Of a stretch of 21,596 bases of DNA, positions 5,435 through 13,371 are shown piece after piece. This DNA comes from a virus. Below the pieces are notes generated by a model. It had not been told where the DNA came from. It did no database searches and saw only the letters and a program-made list of their open reading frames with translations. The first letter of the stretch is position 1. Every line of letters starts with the position of its first letter. A program made the position numbers and the translations under genes. The stretch covers positions 1-21,596 of IMG/VR virus record IMGVR_UViG_3300007523_000101; one strand, written 5' to 3'.

Positions 5435-6156
5435 CAACAGATTTACAACTCCCGGAAATTTTAATCCGTCTCAGCGCAATCCCGGTGCGCTCCGACGCCG
5501 AGATCCGCGAATGGACCTGGCGCAATGAGATACGCCCGATTCTTGCCGATGCCGGGTTTGATGGACGATTCCGAGAACGGGCCGATTGGAATCTGGAGCC
5601 GAATCAGAAAAAGGTGTTCCGGGTGGTAAGATCCAAACTTCTTGGCGAAGGGGCTATCATCGCCTTGGTAGGAATCCGTGGTACCGGGAAAACTACCATC
5701 TCAGCGCAAATTGCAATCCAGCTTGCTGAGGAGTGGGTTGCCTACTGGAATCAGTCGCAACGGCGCGAGAATGCCCCGATTGGCCTCCCGATATACCGCA
5801 AGATGCTTTCTATCGTTGAGATTCTTAAACCACTTTATTCTGATCACGGGTCAACGCGGACCGATTCGCTGGTGGCAATGCGGGACGCGCTATGCTCAAT
5901 CGGACTCCTGATAATTGATGAAAAACACGACGCGAACGCCCTTAATGTCGCTCCGAGGATTCTGACTGACATCATTGACCGGAGATATTCCGCCAAAAAA
6001 GACACTATCATCATCAGCAACGAGTCTGCTGTAGAGTTCGAGCAAAATACCGACGACTCTATCATCTCACGTTTATCGGAGCACGGAATGATCGTCCCCT
6101 GCAACTGGCCGTCGATGAGAGCGCGAAAAACAAACGCACCTCCCTTTAAGGGATGA
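5431..6156 (+). CDS. DnaC-like helicase loader ATPase
   Basis: A 241-aa AAA+ protein. Walker A is GIRGTGKTT (81-89), Walker B is LLIIDE (159-164), and a sensor-1-like strand is TIIISNES (192-199). ISRL near 212-215 sits where DnaC/IstB proteins carry the arginine-finger region. The N-terminal about 75 residues would contact the helicase. DnaC-type proteins load replicative DnaB helicase at the origin. No phage helicase or DNA polymerase is seen in this window, so the partner is probably host DnaB. The start overlaps the initiator stop (ATGA), which supports joint function. No conserved residue is missing. A 52-nt gap follows before the packaging genes. Confidence 0.85.
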   Translation: MTTDLQLPEILIRLSAIPVRSDAEIREWTWRNEIRPILADAGFDGRFRERADWNLEPNQKKVFRVVRSKLLGEGAIIALVGIRGTGKTTISAQIAIQLAEEWVAYWNQSQRRENAPIGLPIYRKMLSIVEILKPLYSDHGSTRTDSLVAMRDALCSIGLLIIDEKHDANALNVAPRILTDIIDRRYSAKKDTIIISNESAVEFEQNTDDSIISRLSEHGMIVPCNWPSMRARKTNAPPFKG

Positions 6157-6208
6157 TAGAAGGGATTTTTAAGTTGCCCCTGTCAAGCCTTTTTGCTATC
6201 CATCAACC

Positions 6209-6604
6209 ATGCCACCTAGGAAAAAAAATAAAATAGGTCGTCCTTCCACATTCACCGCCAAGACAGTCAATGAAATCTGCCAACGGCTTTCAAAGGGCGA
6301 GGGTCTAGCGGTAATTTGCAGAGATGACAAAATGCCAGGGGTTCAGACCGTTTACGACTGGGCCTTTAAATATGAGGATTTTTCCGTTGCCATCGTACGC
6401 GCGAGAGATCAGGGATTCGATGCAATCGCCCAAAAAGCCTTGGAGATTGCCGATGAACGAGGAGAAGACCCGCAATCCCGCCGGGTGATGGTGGATACCC
6501 GGCTGAAGCTCCTGGCGAAATGGTGCCCGAAGAGATACGGGGACAAGATCGAGGTGGAGCAGACAGGCCAGCAAATCGTCACTGTAGTGATTGGCGGAGA
6601 ATGA
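6209..6604 (+). CDS. Terminase small subunit
   Basis: A 131-aa protein. It begins with a basic stretch (PPRKKNKIGRPSTFT) and an HTH-like region (TVNEICQRLSKGEGLAVICRDDKMPGVQTVYDWAFKY). The middle ARDQGFDAIAQKALEIADE and the end MVDTRLKLLAKWCPKRYGDK are typical of the GRPS-type terminase small subunit family. Small subunits recognise the packaging site and regulate the large subunit. The stop overlaps the large-subunit start (ATGA). A 52-nt gap separates it from the helicase loader; no convincing promoter or terminator was found there, so late transcription may continue from upstream. Confidence 0.85.
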   Translation: MPPRKKNKIGRPSTFTAKTVNEICQRLSKGEGLAVICRDDKMPGVQTVYDWAFKYEDFSVAIVRARDQGFDAIAQKALEIADERGEDPQSRRVMVDTRLKLLAKWCPKRYGDKIEVEQTGQQIVTVVIGGE

Positions 6605-7941
6605 CCGGCGACACCGAAATAAGGCTGGAAATCAACCCGCGCAAGCAGATGCGGCCGTATCTGGAGCGTAAGGAGAGATGGGCCTGCATGGTCATTCATC
6701 GCAGGGGCGGGAAGACATTCGCCTGCATTCAGGATCTCCTGACCAAGGCTTTGACCTTCAAGCGTCCGGGCCCCCCTCTCCGGTATGCCTACATCGCGCC
6801 CACACGCGACCAGGGGAAGGACATCGCTTTTGGATATTTGGTCTCCTTCGCAGGCCAGATACCAGGCGTGGAGATAAACCGCGCCGATTTGATGATCACC
6901 TTTCCGAATAAGGCGAGCATCAGGATTTACAGTGGTGAATCATACGACCGGATGCGTGGACTGTATTTCGATGGAGTGATTTTTGATGAGTATGACGACG
7001 TTGACCCCGGCGCGTGGAACTCAGTGGTGCGTCCTACCCTCTCCGATTACACGGGCTGGGCTACATTCATTGGCACCCCAAAGGGCCGGGGGAGCTTCTG
7101 GAGGCAATGGAGCTATGCCTTGCAACAAGATGACTGGTTCACCCTCATCCTCAAGGCGAGCGAAAACGGGATCATCAACCCAGAAGAGCTGGCCGACATC
7201 AGGAAATCAACCCCGGAGCATATTTATCAACAGGAATATGAGTGTTCGTTTGCCATCGGTCGGCCTGGGGCCATCTTCTCGAAGCAGATTGAAGCGGCAA
7301 GGGCCTCCATGCGGATTACCGATAATGTCCTCTGGTTCAAAGAATTGCCGGTCTATTCATCGTTTGACGTTGGAGCGGCCCGAAATCAAAAGGTCTGGAT
7401 CTGGCAAATGGTTGGTGACCGGATCAACTACCTCGAAGCTCTCTCTGGTGATGACGAATGTAAGACTCCCGCTGATTGGGCTGCCCGCCTCATGACGAAA
7501 AGATACCGCTACGGAGCCCACTTCCTCCCGCATGATGCTTGTGCGGAGAATGGCGGTCTCTGGCAAGATGGCCTCGGCACAGGTGGGTTGTCTCATGTGG
7601 TCGGAGTGCCTCGGCAAAGGTCAGTGTGGGATGGGATCAACCTAGCCGTGGATGCCTTCGAGCGGGTGCATTTTAATGATTCGGGTTGCTCGGATGGGCT
7701 TGACGCTCTGGACGCCTACCATTCCAAGGAGGAACGCGATGGTGTGACGATCAAGGATGTTCCCTCCCACGATTGGGCCTCCCACTACTCGGATGCGTTC
7801 TCCCTATCGCACCAAGCCATCAAGGCGGGGCTCGTTATGGACAGAAGCGCAATTGCGGCCCGTCCACGATCCGGCCAGCGTCCCACCGTCCACTTGGGTA
7901 TTCGGGGGACAAATTCAATCAAGGTCAATATCCGTCGATGA
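6601..7941 (+). CDS. Terminase large subunit (DNA packaging ATPase/nuclease)
   Basis: A 446-aa protein from ATG 6601, coupled to the small subunit by ATGA with GGAG just upstream. The ATPase motifs are a Walker A variant HRRGGKT (33-39), Walker B VIFDE (126-130) and the coupling motif ATFIGTPKG (154-162). The C-terminal nuclease has candidate metal-binding acids D256 (SFDVGA), D312 (PHDA) and D398 (YSDAF). It pumps DNA into the prohead through the portal and cuts the concatemer. A longer reading from 6520 runs through the small subunit and is rejected. The length suits podoviral large terminases. The packaging mode (cos, pac or direct repeats) cannot be told from this window. Confidence 0.93.
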   Translation: MTGDTEIRLEINPRKQMRPYLERKERWACMVIHRRGGKTFACIQDLLTKALTFKRPGPPLRYAYIAPTRDQGKDIAFGYLVSFAGQIPGVEINRADLMITFPNKASIRIYSGESYDRMRGLYFDGVIFDEYDDVDPGAWNSVVRPTLSDYTGWATFIGTPKGRGSFWRQWSYALQQDDWFTLILKASENGIINPEELADIRKSTPEHIYQQEYECSFAIGRPGAIFSKQIEAARASMRITDNVLWFKELPVYSSFDVGAARNQKVWIWQMVGDRINYLEALSGDDECKTPADWAARLMTKRYRYGAHFLPHDACAENGGLWQDGLGTGGLSHVVGVPRQRSVWDGINLAVDAFERVHFNDSGCSDGLDALDAYHSKEERDGVTIKDVPSHDWASHYSDAFSLSHQAIKAGLVMDRSAIAARPRSGQRPTVHLGIRGTNSIKVNIRR

Positions 7942-8294
7942 CTCCGATTGACCGAGTGAGGCAGCTCTATCGACAGTGGCCGCAACCTCGAACCTTCGAG
8001 GAAGATGTCCGCGCCCATTTGCAAGTTGGCCATGTGCTCCACAATGATGATTGCTTTGGTTTGGGGAGAGCGGTCAATCGGTGGGCTGGTTCGGAAATTA
8101 TCGATGACCCTTGGCGCAGCTTTGATAAGGCGGACCAAAACGCATGGCTGATTTTTGCATACGCGGGGCGACTCAAAACAATTCTTGACTTTATCCCCTA
8201 CAAATTGCAATTCATTGGTTTCCAACGACGGGGAAAAACAATCCGGTATTATGATTTTGACAAACTTCTTCAGCGCATTCGGCAAGCGGGTTAA
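7938..8294 (+). CDS. Hypothetical protein between terminase and portal
   Basis: A 118-aa protein whose ATG at 7938 overlaps the terminase stop (ATGA). It contains RTFEEDVRAHLQVGHVLHND, then CFGLGRAVNRW, SFDKADQNAWLIFAYAG and KTIRYYDFDKLLQRIR. Trp-rich and mixed alpha/beta, it has no membrane segment and no recognised catalytic motif. Small genes at this place in podovirus genomes are usually conserved but uncharacterised. It overlaps the next gene by 44 nt in another frame. Function unknown; a head-morphogenesis or packaging accessory role is inferred from position only. Confidence 0.65.
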   Translation: MTPIDRVRQLYRQWPQPRTFEEDVRAHLQVGHVLHNDDCFGLGRAVNRWAGSEIIDDPWRSFDKADQNAWLIFAYAGRLKTILDFIPYKLQFIGFQRRGKTIRYYDFDKLLQRIRQAG

Positions 8295-8577
8295 TCCTGG
8301 CCAATTCTTTTTTGGGGGCGGACAGTCGGCACCATCGGCACCGAAGCCGGTAAAAATGCCAGCGGCACCGCAAGTCACGATCCCAGCGCCGCCACCTCCT
8401 CCGCCTCCCATTCCGCCGGCCCCCACGGTGAGCAATCTTGACGCTTCACAGGCCGCGACCGATCAGAAGACACAGGCCGCCAGGCGCAAGGGAGTTCGCT
8501 CCACGCTGATCGCTGGCGAGTCCACGGGTGCGCTTTCTCCTGCTACGGGCAGCCAAAACAAAACCCTTCTCGGGTAA
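8251..8577 (+). CDS. Proline-rich small protein preceding the portal
   Basis: A 108-aa protein from ATG 8251. Its N-terminus is Gly/Phe-rich (NPGQFFFGGG), and a Pro/Ala-rich middle includes a run of seven prolines. The conserved-looking end reads AARRKGVRSTLIAGESTGALSPATGSQNKTLLG. The RRKG...ST...KTLLG ending recurs in small podovirus proteins encoded just before the portal, from memory of such genomes; their role is not established. The stop directly abuts the portal start (TAA then ATG). The gene overlaps the previous one by 44 nt and has no clear Shine-Dalgarno, so the start is the least certain part. Confidence 0.6.
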   Translation: MILTNFFSAFGKRVNPGQFFFGGGQSAPSAPKPVKMPAAPQVTIPAPPPPPPPIPPAPTVSNLDASQAATDQKTQAARRKGVRSTLIAGESTGALSPATGSQNKTLLG

Positions 8578-10275
8578 ATGGTTGATAAAATTCCAGACGG
8601 CGGGCATTCTCTCGCTAAATACTGCGGAGAAAGACTTGCGAGCCTCAAGAGCGCTCGGGCATCTTGGGAGCCGACTTGGGATGAGTTGGCCCGCTACATC
8701 ATGCCGAGAAAAGCGGGGAAGATTTACCATTCCACGACTTCGCCGGACACTTCAGCGGAAGAAGAACTATTTGATTCGACCGGAGTTTTTGCCAATCAGA
8801 CTCTTGCTAATGGGCAAATGTCCTACATCACGCCTGCGGATTCTCGATGGTTTACGCTTGATGCTCCAATGAGCAAGAAGGGTGACGATGAGGTTGATTC
8901 ATGGTTTCAGAAATGTTCGGAGATCACCCAAGCGGAATTGGCAGGCTCAAATTTTTATTCTGAGATTCACGAGTTGTATTTTGACGATGGATGTTTCGGG
9001 ACCAGTTGCATGATCGTATTGCCAGGGAAGTCGGTCTCATTGAATTTCGAGGCTTTGCCAATCGGTTCCTACTGGATCGACGAGGACGACGAAGGCAAAA
9101 TTGATACGCTTTTTCGCGAGATTCAGCTTTCAGCCAGGCAGGCGGAAATGAAATTTGGCGCGGACAATCTCAGTCCCAAAATGACGGCGGCTTTGGAGAA
9201 GTTTAGGAAGGACGGCAAGCAAGGATCGCCCTTCACGGTGTCTCATGGTATTTATCCGCGTCCCTATGATGAGCGGGAACCGGGGAAGATGGACCGGAAA
9301 AACAAGCCTTGGAGGTCTGTTTACTTCATTGCTGGGGAAAACCATCTTATTTCCGACGAGGGATTTGATGAGAAGCCGTTCTTTGTTTCCCGTCATGCGA
9401 TAAAGAGCGGTGACATTTACGGGACTTCTCCCGGACAATCGGCACTAGCCGACCTGCGGCAACTGAATTTTCTGGTCAAGCAAATGGACGCCTTGGCAGA
9501 AGTGACGGCCTTCCCTCGCTTTCTTGCGCCATCCTCTATGGTGGATGAGATTGACCTTCGGGCTGGTGGTATGACTATATTCAACGAAAACCTGCCTGGT
9601 GCTCTGCTGAAAGAATGGATGACTGCGGGCCGTTATGATGTCGGGCTTGACCGCGAGAAGCGAAAACAAACCGCCATCGAACGATTGTTCTACGTTGATC
9701 TTTTTCAAATGTTCTCCCAGGTTGATAAACAAATGACGGCGCGAGAAGTTTCCGAACGAGCATCGGAAAAGCTGGCTCAATTCACACCGGCCTTTGCCCG
9801 CAAAACCACCGAACTTATCACTCCACTACTTCAGCGTGTCTTTGGCATCCTCCTCCGTGCGGGCAAGTTCCCTCAACCTCCCATGCAAGCCATCGAACAA
9901 GGGGCCGATGGTGCGTTCCTCCCAGATCCCTCTGTCGCTTATAATTCGCGGGTAGCTCTTGCAATCAAAGCCCTCCAAAACACGGCATTTTTTCGGTCGA
10001 TGGAAATCAATATGCCTCTCGCCCAGCAACATCCCGAGATCATGGATAATTACGATCTCGACAAGATTTCCCGCGATACCAGCCGGAATGACGGCTTGCC
10101 CGCTGATTGGATGCGGGATAAAGACGAAGTTGATGAGATCCGGGCCGGTCGGGCTCAGGCCCAGGCAGAAGCCGCGCAGCAACAGCAAATGTTGGATGCG
10201 TCGATGGCGGCAAAGAATGTTGGCGGGATCAAACCAGATTCAGTTGCAGGACAAGCCATCTCGAAAGAATTATGA
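8578..10275 (+). CDS. Portal protein (T7-type head-to-tail connector)
   Basis: A 565-aa protein in the size range of T7-like connectors. Recognisable segments are SARASWEPTWDELARYIMPR, then ANGQMSYITPADSRWF, GCFGTSCMIV, FFVSRHAIKSGDIYGTSPG and LRQLNFLVKQMDALAEV. All are typical of the head-tail connector family. Twelve copies form the ring through which the terminase packages DNA and to which the tail tubular protein attaches. The C-terminus is Gln/Ala-rich (AQAQAEAAQQQQ) and probably flexible. The start abuts the stop of the preceding gene, and its own stop overlaps the Bbp19-like start (ATGA). Confidence 0.92.
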   Translation: MVDKIPDGGHSLAKYCGERLASLKSARASWEPTWDELARYIMPRKAGKIYHSTTSPDTSAEEELFDSTGVFANQTLANGQMSYITPADSRWFTLDAPMSKKGDDEVDSWFQKCSEITQAELAGSNFYSEIHELYFDDGCFGTSCMIVLPGKSVSLNFEALPIGSYWIDEDDEGKIDTLFREIQLSARQAEMKFGADNLSPKMTAALEKFRKDGKQGSPFTVSHGIYPRPYDEREPGKMDRKNKPWRSVYFIAGENHLISDEGFDEKPFFVSRHAIKSGDIYGTSPGQSALADLRQLNFLVKQMDALAEVTAFPRFLAPSSMVDEIDLRAGGMTIFNENLPGALLKEWMTAGRYDVGLDREKRKQTAIERLFYVDLFQMFSQVDKQMTAREVSERASEKLAQFTPAFARKTTELITPLLQRVFGILLRAGKFPQPPMQAIEQGADGAFLPDPSVAYNSRVALAIKALQNTAFFRSMEINMPLAQQHPEIMDNYDLDKISRDTSRNDGLPADWMRDKDEVDEIRAGRAQAQAEAAQQQQMLDASMAAKNVGGIKPDSVAGQAISKEL

Positions 10276-10577
10276 CAATAGCGGAAAAGCAAAGCTCCCG
10301 AAAGCTCAAGTCCGACCAAGAGCACGGCCAGAGGATTTCCCTCTATCGTCAAGTTTTTGGATCGACTGAGGGACAAGCGGTCCTAGCTGATCTATCCAAG
10401 GCAGCCGGGCTGACTTCCCGCGTGTTCATGCTGGCGGATAAGGGCGACCATTCTGCCTATGACCCTCTTAAAGCTGCCCTAAAGGATGGTGGCCGTGATG
10501 TGATTATCCGCATCCATGAGATCCTTTCTTCTCCAATCGAGGAGGAAAAACCAAAACCCAAAGTTAAAAAATCATGA
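10272..10577 (+). CDS. Bbp19-like structural-region protein
   Basis: A 101-aa protein. The central YRQVFGSTEGQAVLADLSKAAGL, followed by DGGRDVIIRIHEIL, matches the short Bbp19-type phage domain, named after the Bordetella phage BPP-1 protein. These proteins lie next to the portal and are thought to be virion or assembly components; their exact function is not established. The basic Lys/Pro C-terminus (EEEKPKPKVKKS) is extra. It is coupled to the portal by an ATGA overlap, and its stop overlaps the next ORF (ATGA). Confidence 0.7.
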   Translation: MTIAEKQSSRKLKSDQEHGQRISLYRQVFGSTEGQAVLADLSKAAGLTSRVFMLADKGDHSAYDPLKAALKDGGRDVIIRIHEILSSPIEEEKPKPKVKKS

Positions 10578-10924
10578 TCGAATTAAAAGGAAACACCGTC
10601 TTGCGAGATGGGGAAGAGGTTGGAGTGGTGGACGAAAAGAACGTCTTCCATCCAGTCCAAGGCTTGCACCACAAGACCGTCACAATGGTCGAAAAGGAAC
10701 TTTCCAAAAACCAGGGTGGACAAGCGGCAAGTCGCTTGCCTCATAAGCAAGAGATCGCCGGTTCGAGTCCGGCCCCTGGCACCACTTCGCTTAAAGGCGA
10801 GCCTGAACGAACTGAACTTGGGGACATTGACCCGGATCTGATCGAATGGCGGCGCGAGAATTGGACGGAAGCTGATTTCGTCGCGTTATATCCCGCATCC
10901 CGGTTGCGGCAACTCGGGCTTTAA
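10574..10924 (+). CDS. Hypothetical phage protein interrupted in frame by a tRNA gene
   Basis: A 116-aa ORF coupled to the Bbp19-like gene by ATGA. The N-terminal part (MIELKGNTVLRDGEEVGVV then FHPVQGLHHKTV) and the C-terminal part (LGDIDPDLIEWRRENW then DFVALYP) look like a normal small structural-region protein. Residues 46-70 are encoded by the complete tRNA at 10710-10784 and read as a low-complexity linker. The tRNA length, 75 nt, is a multiple of three and has no stop in this frame, so the ORF stays open. Removing the insert would leave about 91 residues. Whether the protein is still made, or the locus now serves mainly as a tRNA gene, cannot be decided from sequence. Confidence 0.6.
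   Translation: MIELKGNTVLRDGEEVGVVDEKNVFHPVQGLHHKTVTMVEKELSKNQGGQAASRLPHKQEIAGSSPAPGTTSLKGEPERTELGDIDPDLIEWRRENWTEADFVALYPASRLRQLGL
10710..10784 (+). tRNA. tRNA with CAU anticodon (elongator Met or Ile2), CCA encoded
   Basis: All cloverleaf elements are present. The acceptor is ACCAGGG (10710-10716) with CCCTGGC (10774-10780), 6 of 7 pairs, with an A-C mismatch at 1-72. The D stem is GAC/GTC with A14, G18-G19 and A21 conserved. The anticodon arm is CTTGC (10735-10739), loop CTCATAA, then GCAAG (10747-10751), with CAT at 10742-10744. The variable loop is AGATC. The T arm is GCCGG, TTCGAGT, CCGGC (10757-10773). ACCA closes the gene at 10781-10784. The anticodon stem lacks the three G-C pairs of initiator tRNA, so it is elongator Met or, if C34 becomes lysidine, Ile2. 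It lies fully inside a protein ORF on the same strand. Confidence 0.92.
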
Positions 10925-10927
10925 TTT

Positions 10928-11299
10928 ATGGACAAAAAAGCTAAATCAAAAAAGGCGACAGTGAAAAAGAAAATCTCCGTCAGACCTCCGGTAAAGAAAA
11001 GCCAAGCGCGAAAAACTAGTTCAAGAGTTCTGTCCACAATGCAGAGGGTTGTTGAAGAGATTCATAATAAAAACCAAAAAATGAGGAATGACCTCATTGA
11101 CTCGATGGCGTCCGACCTTTCAAAGAAAATTCAAGAGGCAGTGAGGCTGGCGGCGTTAGATCGCGACATGGAAAGGTTCGTTGAATGGGGGATAGGCAGC
11201 CATTGGGATGCATACAACGTCATTGAAGAAGCCACTAATAGCGGAGCAAGAAAAGCAATTTCATGGCTCAGACTTCAAGGGCAAAATATAAATTTATGA
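10928..11299 (+). CDS. Lys-rich hypothetical protein
   Basis: A 123-aa protein. The first about 35 residues are strongly basic (KKAKSKKATVKKKISVRPP then KKSQARKTSSR). A long helical, probably coiled-coil region follows (RVVEEIHNKNQKMRNDLIDS then LSKKIQEAVRLAALDRDM). The C-terminal segment ends WGIGSHWDAYNVIEEATNSG and a short helix. No family is recognised. A basic tail plus helix suggests nucleic-acid or scaffold binding (inference). No Shine-Dalgarno precedes the ATG; the stop overlaps the scaffold start (ATGA). It lies between the tRNA-bearing ORF and the scaffold, where related phages need not have a gene, so it may be an accessory insertion. Confidence 0.6.
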   Translation: MDKKAKSKKATVKKKISVRPPVKKSQARKTSSRVLSTMQRVVEEIHNKNQKMRNDLIDSMASDLSKKIQEAVRLAALDRDMERFVEWGIGSHWDAYNVIEEATNSGARKAISWLRLQGQNINL

Positions 11300-12144
11300 G
11301 CGAAGAAACCACTACCACCGAGGCGACCACGGAAGCCCCTGCCACCACAACCGAAGCAACCGCAACAACCCAAGCGCCGCCTCCTGCTGGCTTCGTTGGT
11401 GAAGATGGCGCGTTTGTCGAGGGATGGACTGACCGCTTGCCGGAAGAGATGGGCGATGCCAGATCAACTTTTGGCAAATTCAAGTCACTGCCTGATATGG
11501 CCAAGAGCTATCGGGAACTCGAAACCCGCCTTGGAAAACCAGTAGGGGTAACGGTGCCTGGCGAAAATGCCAAGCCGGAAGAAGTGGCTGCCTATCGAAA
11601 GGCGGTGGGCGCTCTGGAATCCGTCGATGAATATGCCAAGATCAAACCGGAGAACTTGCCGGAAGGTCTCGACTGGAATGACGATCTATCAAAGCCGGTC
11701 TATGAACTGGCCCACAAATACAACATCCCAGCGGAGGCGGTGAAAGAATATGTGGCCCTCCGCGCTCAGCAAGAGTCTGGCCGGATCGTCGCGACGACGG
11801 GCGAACTGCAACGGCAACTGGACGAAGGCACCGCCACGTTGAAAAAGGATTGGGGCGAGAATTACGACAAAAATCTTCATCGTGTCGCCCAGGCGGCAAA
11901 AATTGCTGGGGTGGATGCGACGACGGCGCCAGGGTTCCGCGACCCGGAGACGCTTAAAGGCTTTCTTCGCCTCTCGGAAAAGCTCTCGGATGATGTTTGG
12001 CAGACCGGCGCAACCAGCAACAGTGCATCTATGTCGGCCAAGGACATCCAGACCAATCCTCAGAATCCGCTCTACGACCGATACCAGAAGGGCGACCCTG
12101 ATGTGGTGGCCCAGGTTCGCTCTTTGATAAAGCGAGGACAATAG
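11296..12144 (+). CDS. Scaffolding (capsid assembly) protein
   Basis: A 282-aa protein. The N-terminal about 35 residues are low-complexity Thr/Glu/Ala. The central part has scaffold-like features: GWTDRLPEEMGD, FKSLPDMAKSYRELETRLGKP, then VPGENAKPEEVAAYRKAVG, followed by long charged helices. The C-terminus is basic (VVAQVRSLIKRGQ), as expected of a segment that binds the capsid shell. Scaffolds guide prohead assembly and leave before or during packaging. Position between portal and capsid genes agrees. The start at ATG 11296 overlaps the previous stop; a reading from 11263 is less likely. A strong intrinsic terminator follows the stop by 26 nt. Confidence 0.85.
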   Translation: MSEETTTTEATTEAPATTTEATATTQAPPPAGFVGEDGAFVEGWTDRLPEEMGDARSTFGKFKSLPDMAKSYRELETRLGKPVGVTVPGENAKPEEVAAYRKAVGALESVDEYAKIKPENLPEGLDWNDDLSKPVYELAHKYNIPAEAVKEYVALRAQQESGRIVATTGELQRQLDEGTATLKKDWGENYDKNLHRVAQAAKIAGVDATTAPGFRDPETLKGFLRLSEKLSDDVWQTGATSNSASMSAKDIQTNPQNPLYDRYQKGDPDVVAQVRSLIKRGQ

Positions 12145-12169
12145 TTCGCCCTAAACGGGCATCATGAGG

Positions 12170-12208
12170 GGCCGGTCACCAATGGGTTTTGGTGGCCGGT
12201 CTTTTTTT
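12170..12208 (+). terminator. Strong rho-independent terminator after the scaffold gene
   Basis: GGCCGGTCACCA (12170-12181) pairs with TGGTGGCCGGTC (12190-12201) over 12 bp, including two G-T wobbles. The loop is 8 nt and seven T residues (12202-12208) follow. It separates the scaffold and upstream genes from the capsid gene. Confidence 0.9.
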
Positions 12209-12240
12209 GCGCGATAACGGATCGAATTAAAATATTTGTG

Positions 12241-12269
12241 TTGACTGGATGCGGGAAATTTCATAAAGA
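12241..12269 (+). promoter_or_regulatory. Candidate promoter for the major capsid gene
   Basis: TTGACT (12241-12246), then a 17-nt spacer and TAAAGA (12264-12269). The -35 is good and the -10 is weak. A promoter is expected here because a strong terminator lies just upstream and the capsid gene just downstream. The leader to the ATG is about 135 nt long. The rest of the 12209-12411 gap shows no supported gene. Confidence 0.4.
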
Positions 12270-12411
12270 ATAAATTCAGCAATAAAGCGGACAACCTCCT
12301 TCGTGTGGCCCGCCGATGGCAATCCCAAGACGGAAACCCGGAAACGGACAATTTCGCTGCCATGGGCGCAGTTTAAACCACAACGAAATTCAACAGGAGA
12401 TTATTAATCTT

Positions 12412-13335
12412 ATGTCCGCTAATTCTACAATCCCGGCACACTATCCGCTGGAATATGGTACCAACTGGGAGCAGCTCGTTCAGCAATCTGACAGCCGCCT
12501 TTCAGAATACGTCACCATGGCACCCTTCGACGGCAAGTCGAAGGACTTCAATCAAATCGGAGCCGTTACCTGGCAGGCCATTCTTGGCCGTGCTCGCGAA
12601 ACGGTTATCACTGACACCCCGCTCGGCAAACGACGTTTGACCCAAGGCGGATACGACAAAGCTGACCTGTTCGACGAATGGGATGAGACCTTCCTTGGTC
12701 AAATCTCGCTTCCTCGTTCTGAGGTTCAAATGGCTCACCTTAATGGGTGGAATCGCCTCAAGGACACCGTGATTATCGCGGCTGCCCTCGGTGATGCCGT
12801 TGTTCCCTCGGTCACTTCGCTTGGTCTCGAAACAACCACCACGACCGCGTTGCCCGTTGGTCAGAAGGTAGCCATCGACTACGTGGAAAGCGGCAGTGAT
12901 GCCAATTCCTCGCTGACCATCGGAAAACTCCGTCAGGCCAAGTTTATCTTGGACGATGCGGACGTGGACGATGAAGAGGCCCGGTGTATTGCCATCACGG
13001 CAAAAGAACTCCAAGCGTTGCTTCGGGTGACCGAAATCACAAGCATCGACTACAATAGCGTCAAATCGCTGGTCGAAGGCAAGGTTGATACGTTCATGGG
13101 ATTCTACTTCAAGAGGGTCTCTTCGAGCGTGATGCCTGCAGTGTCCGGCGTTCGCAATCTCCCTTGCTGGGTGAAGAGCGGCGTGAAGATGTCCACCGTT
13201 GGCGCTCGCGCTCACATGGACATCCGGGCCGACAAGAGCCATTCCTTGCAGATCCGTCATACCGGCCTTGTCGGTGGCGTCCGCATGGAGGAAGCGAAGG
13301 TCGTGCAAATCGCAGTTGATACCACCTTGGCCTAA
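12412..13335 (+). CDS. Major capsid protein
   Basis: A 307-aa protein. It begins SANSTIPAHYPLEYGTNWEQ and continues with VTMAPFDGKSKDFNQIGAV and TDTPLGKRRLTQGGYDKADL, then TIGKLRQAKFILDDADVDDE. The later VEGKVDTFMGFYFKRV and the end GLVGGVRMEEAKVVQIAVDTT fit podoviral capsid proteins with the HK97-type fold. ATG 12412 has AGGAGA at 12395-12400, spaced 11 nt. An in-frame ATG at 12316 would add 32 atypical residues without a ribosome site and is rejected. The gene lies after the scaffold and before a decoration-like gene, as expected. It is flanked by a terminator upstream and a hairpin downstream, suggesting independent high-level transcription. Confidence 0.88.
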   Translation: MSANSTIPAHYPLEYGTNWEQLVQQSDSRLSEYVTMAPFDGKSKDFNQIGAVTWQAILGRARETVITDTPLGKRRLTQGGYDKADLFDEWDETFLGQISLPRSEVQMAHLNGWNRLKDTVIIAAALGDAVVPSVTSLGLETTTTTALPVGQKVAIDYVESGSDANSSLTIGKLRQAKFILDDADVDDEEARCIAITAKELQALLRVTEITSIDYNSVKSLVEGKVDTFMGFYFKRVSSSVMPAVSGVRNLPCWVKSGVKMSTVGARAHMDIRADKSHSLQIRHTGLVGGVRMEEAKVVQIAVDTTLA

Positions 13336-13371
13336 TCGCCGCAAACTTAACGAAAATAGGAAACCAAAAAA

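Noticed and set aside
6174-6199. TTGCCC and TGCTAT as a late promoter before the terminase genes
   Set aside because: Spacing is 14 nt and both hexamers are poor; nothing else in the 52-nt gap supports a promoter.
10710-10784. The tRNA as a prophage attachment site
   Set aside because: The tRNA is complete, lies mid-operon inside an ORF, and no integrase or flanking duplication is visible in this window.
12502-13344. A 280-codon leftward open frame opposite the capsid gene
   Set aside because: It shows no family signature, lies entirely antisense to the recognised capsid gene and has no promoter or ribosome site of its own.
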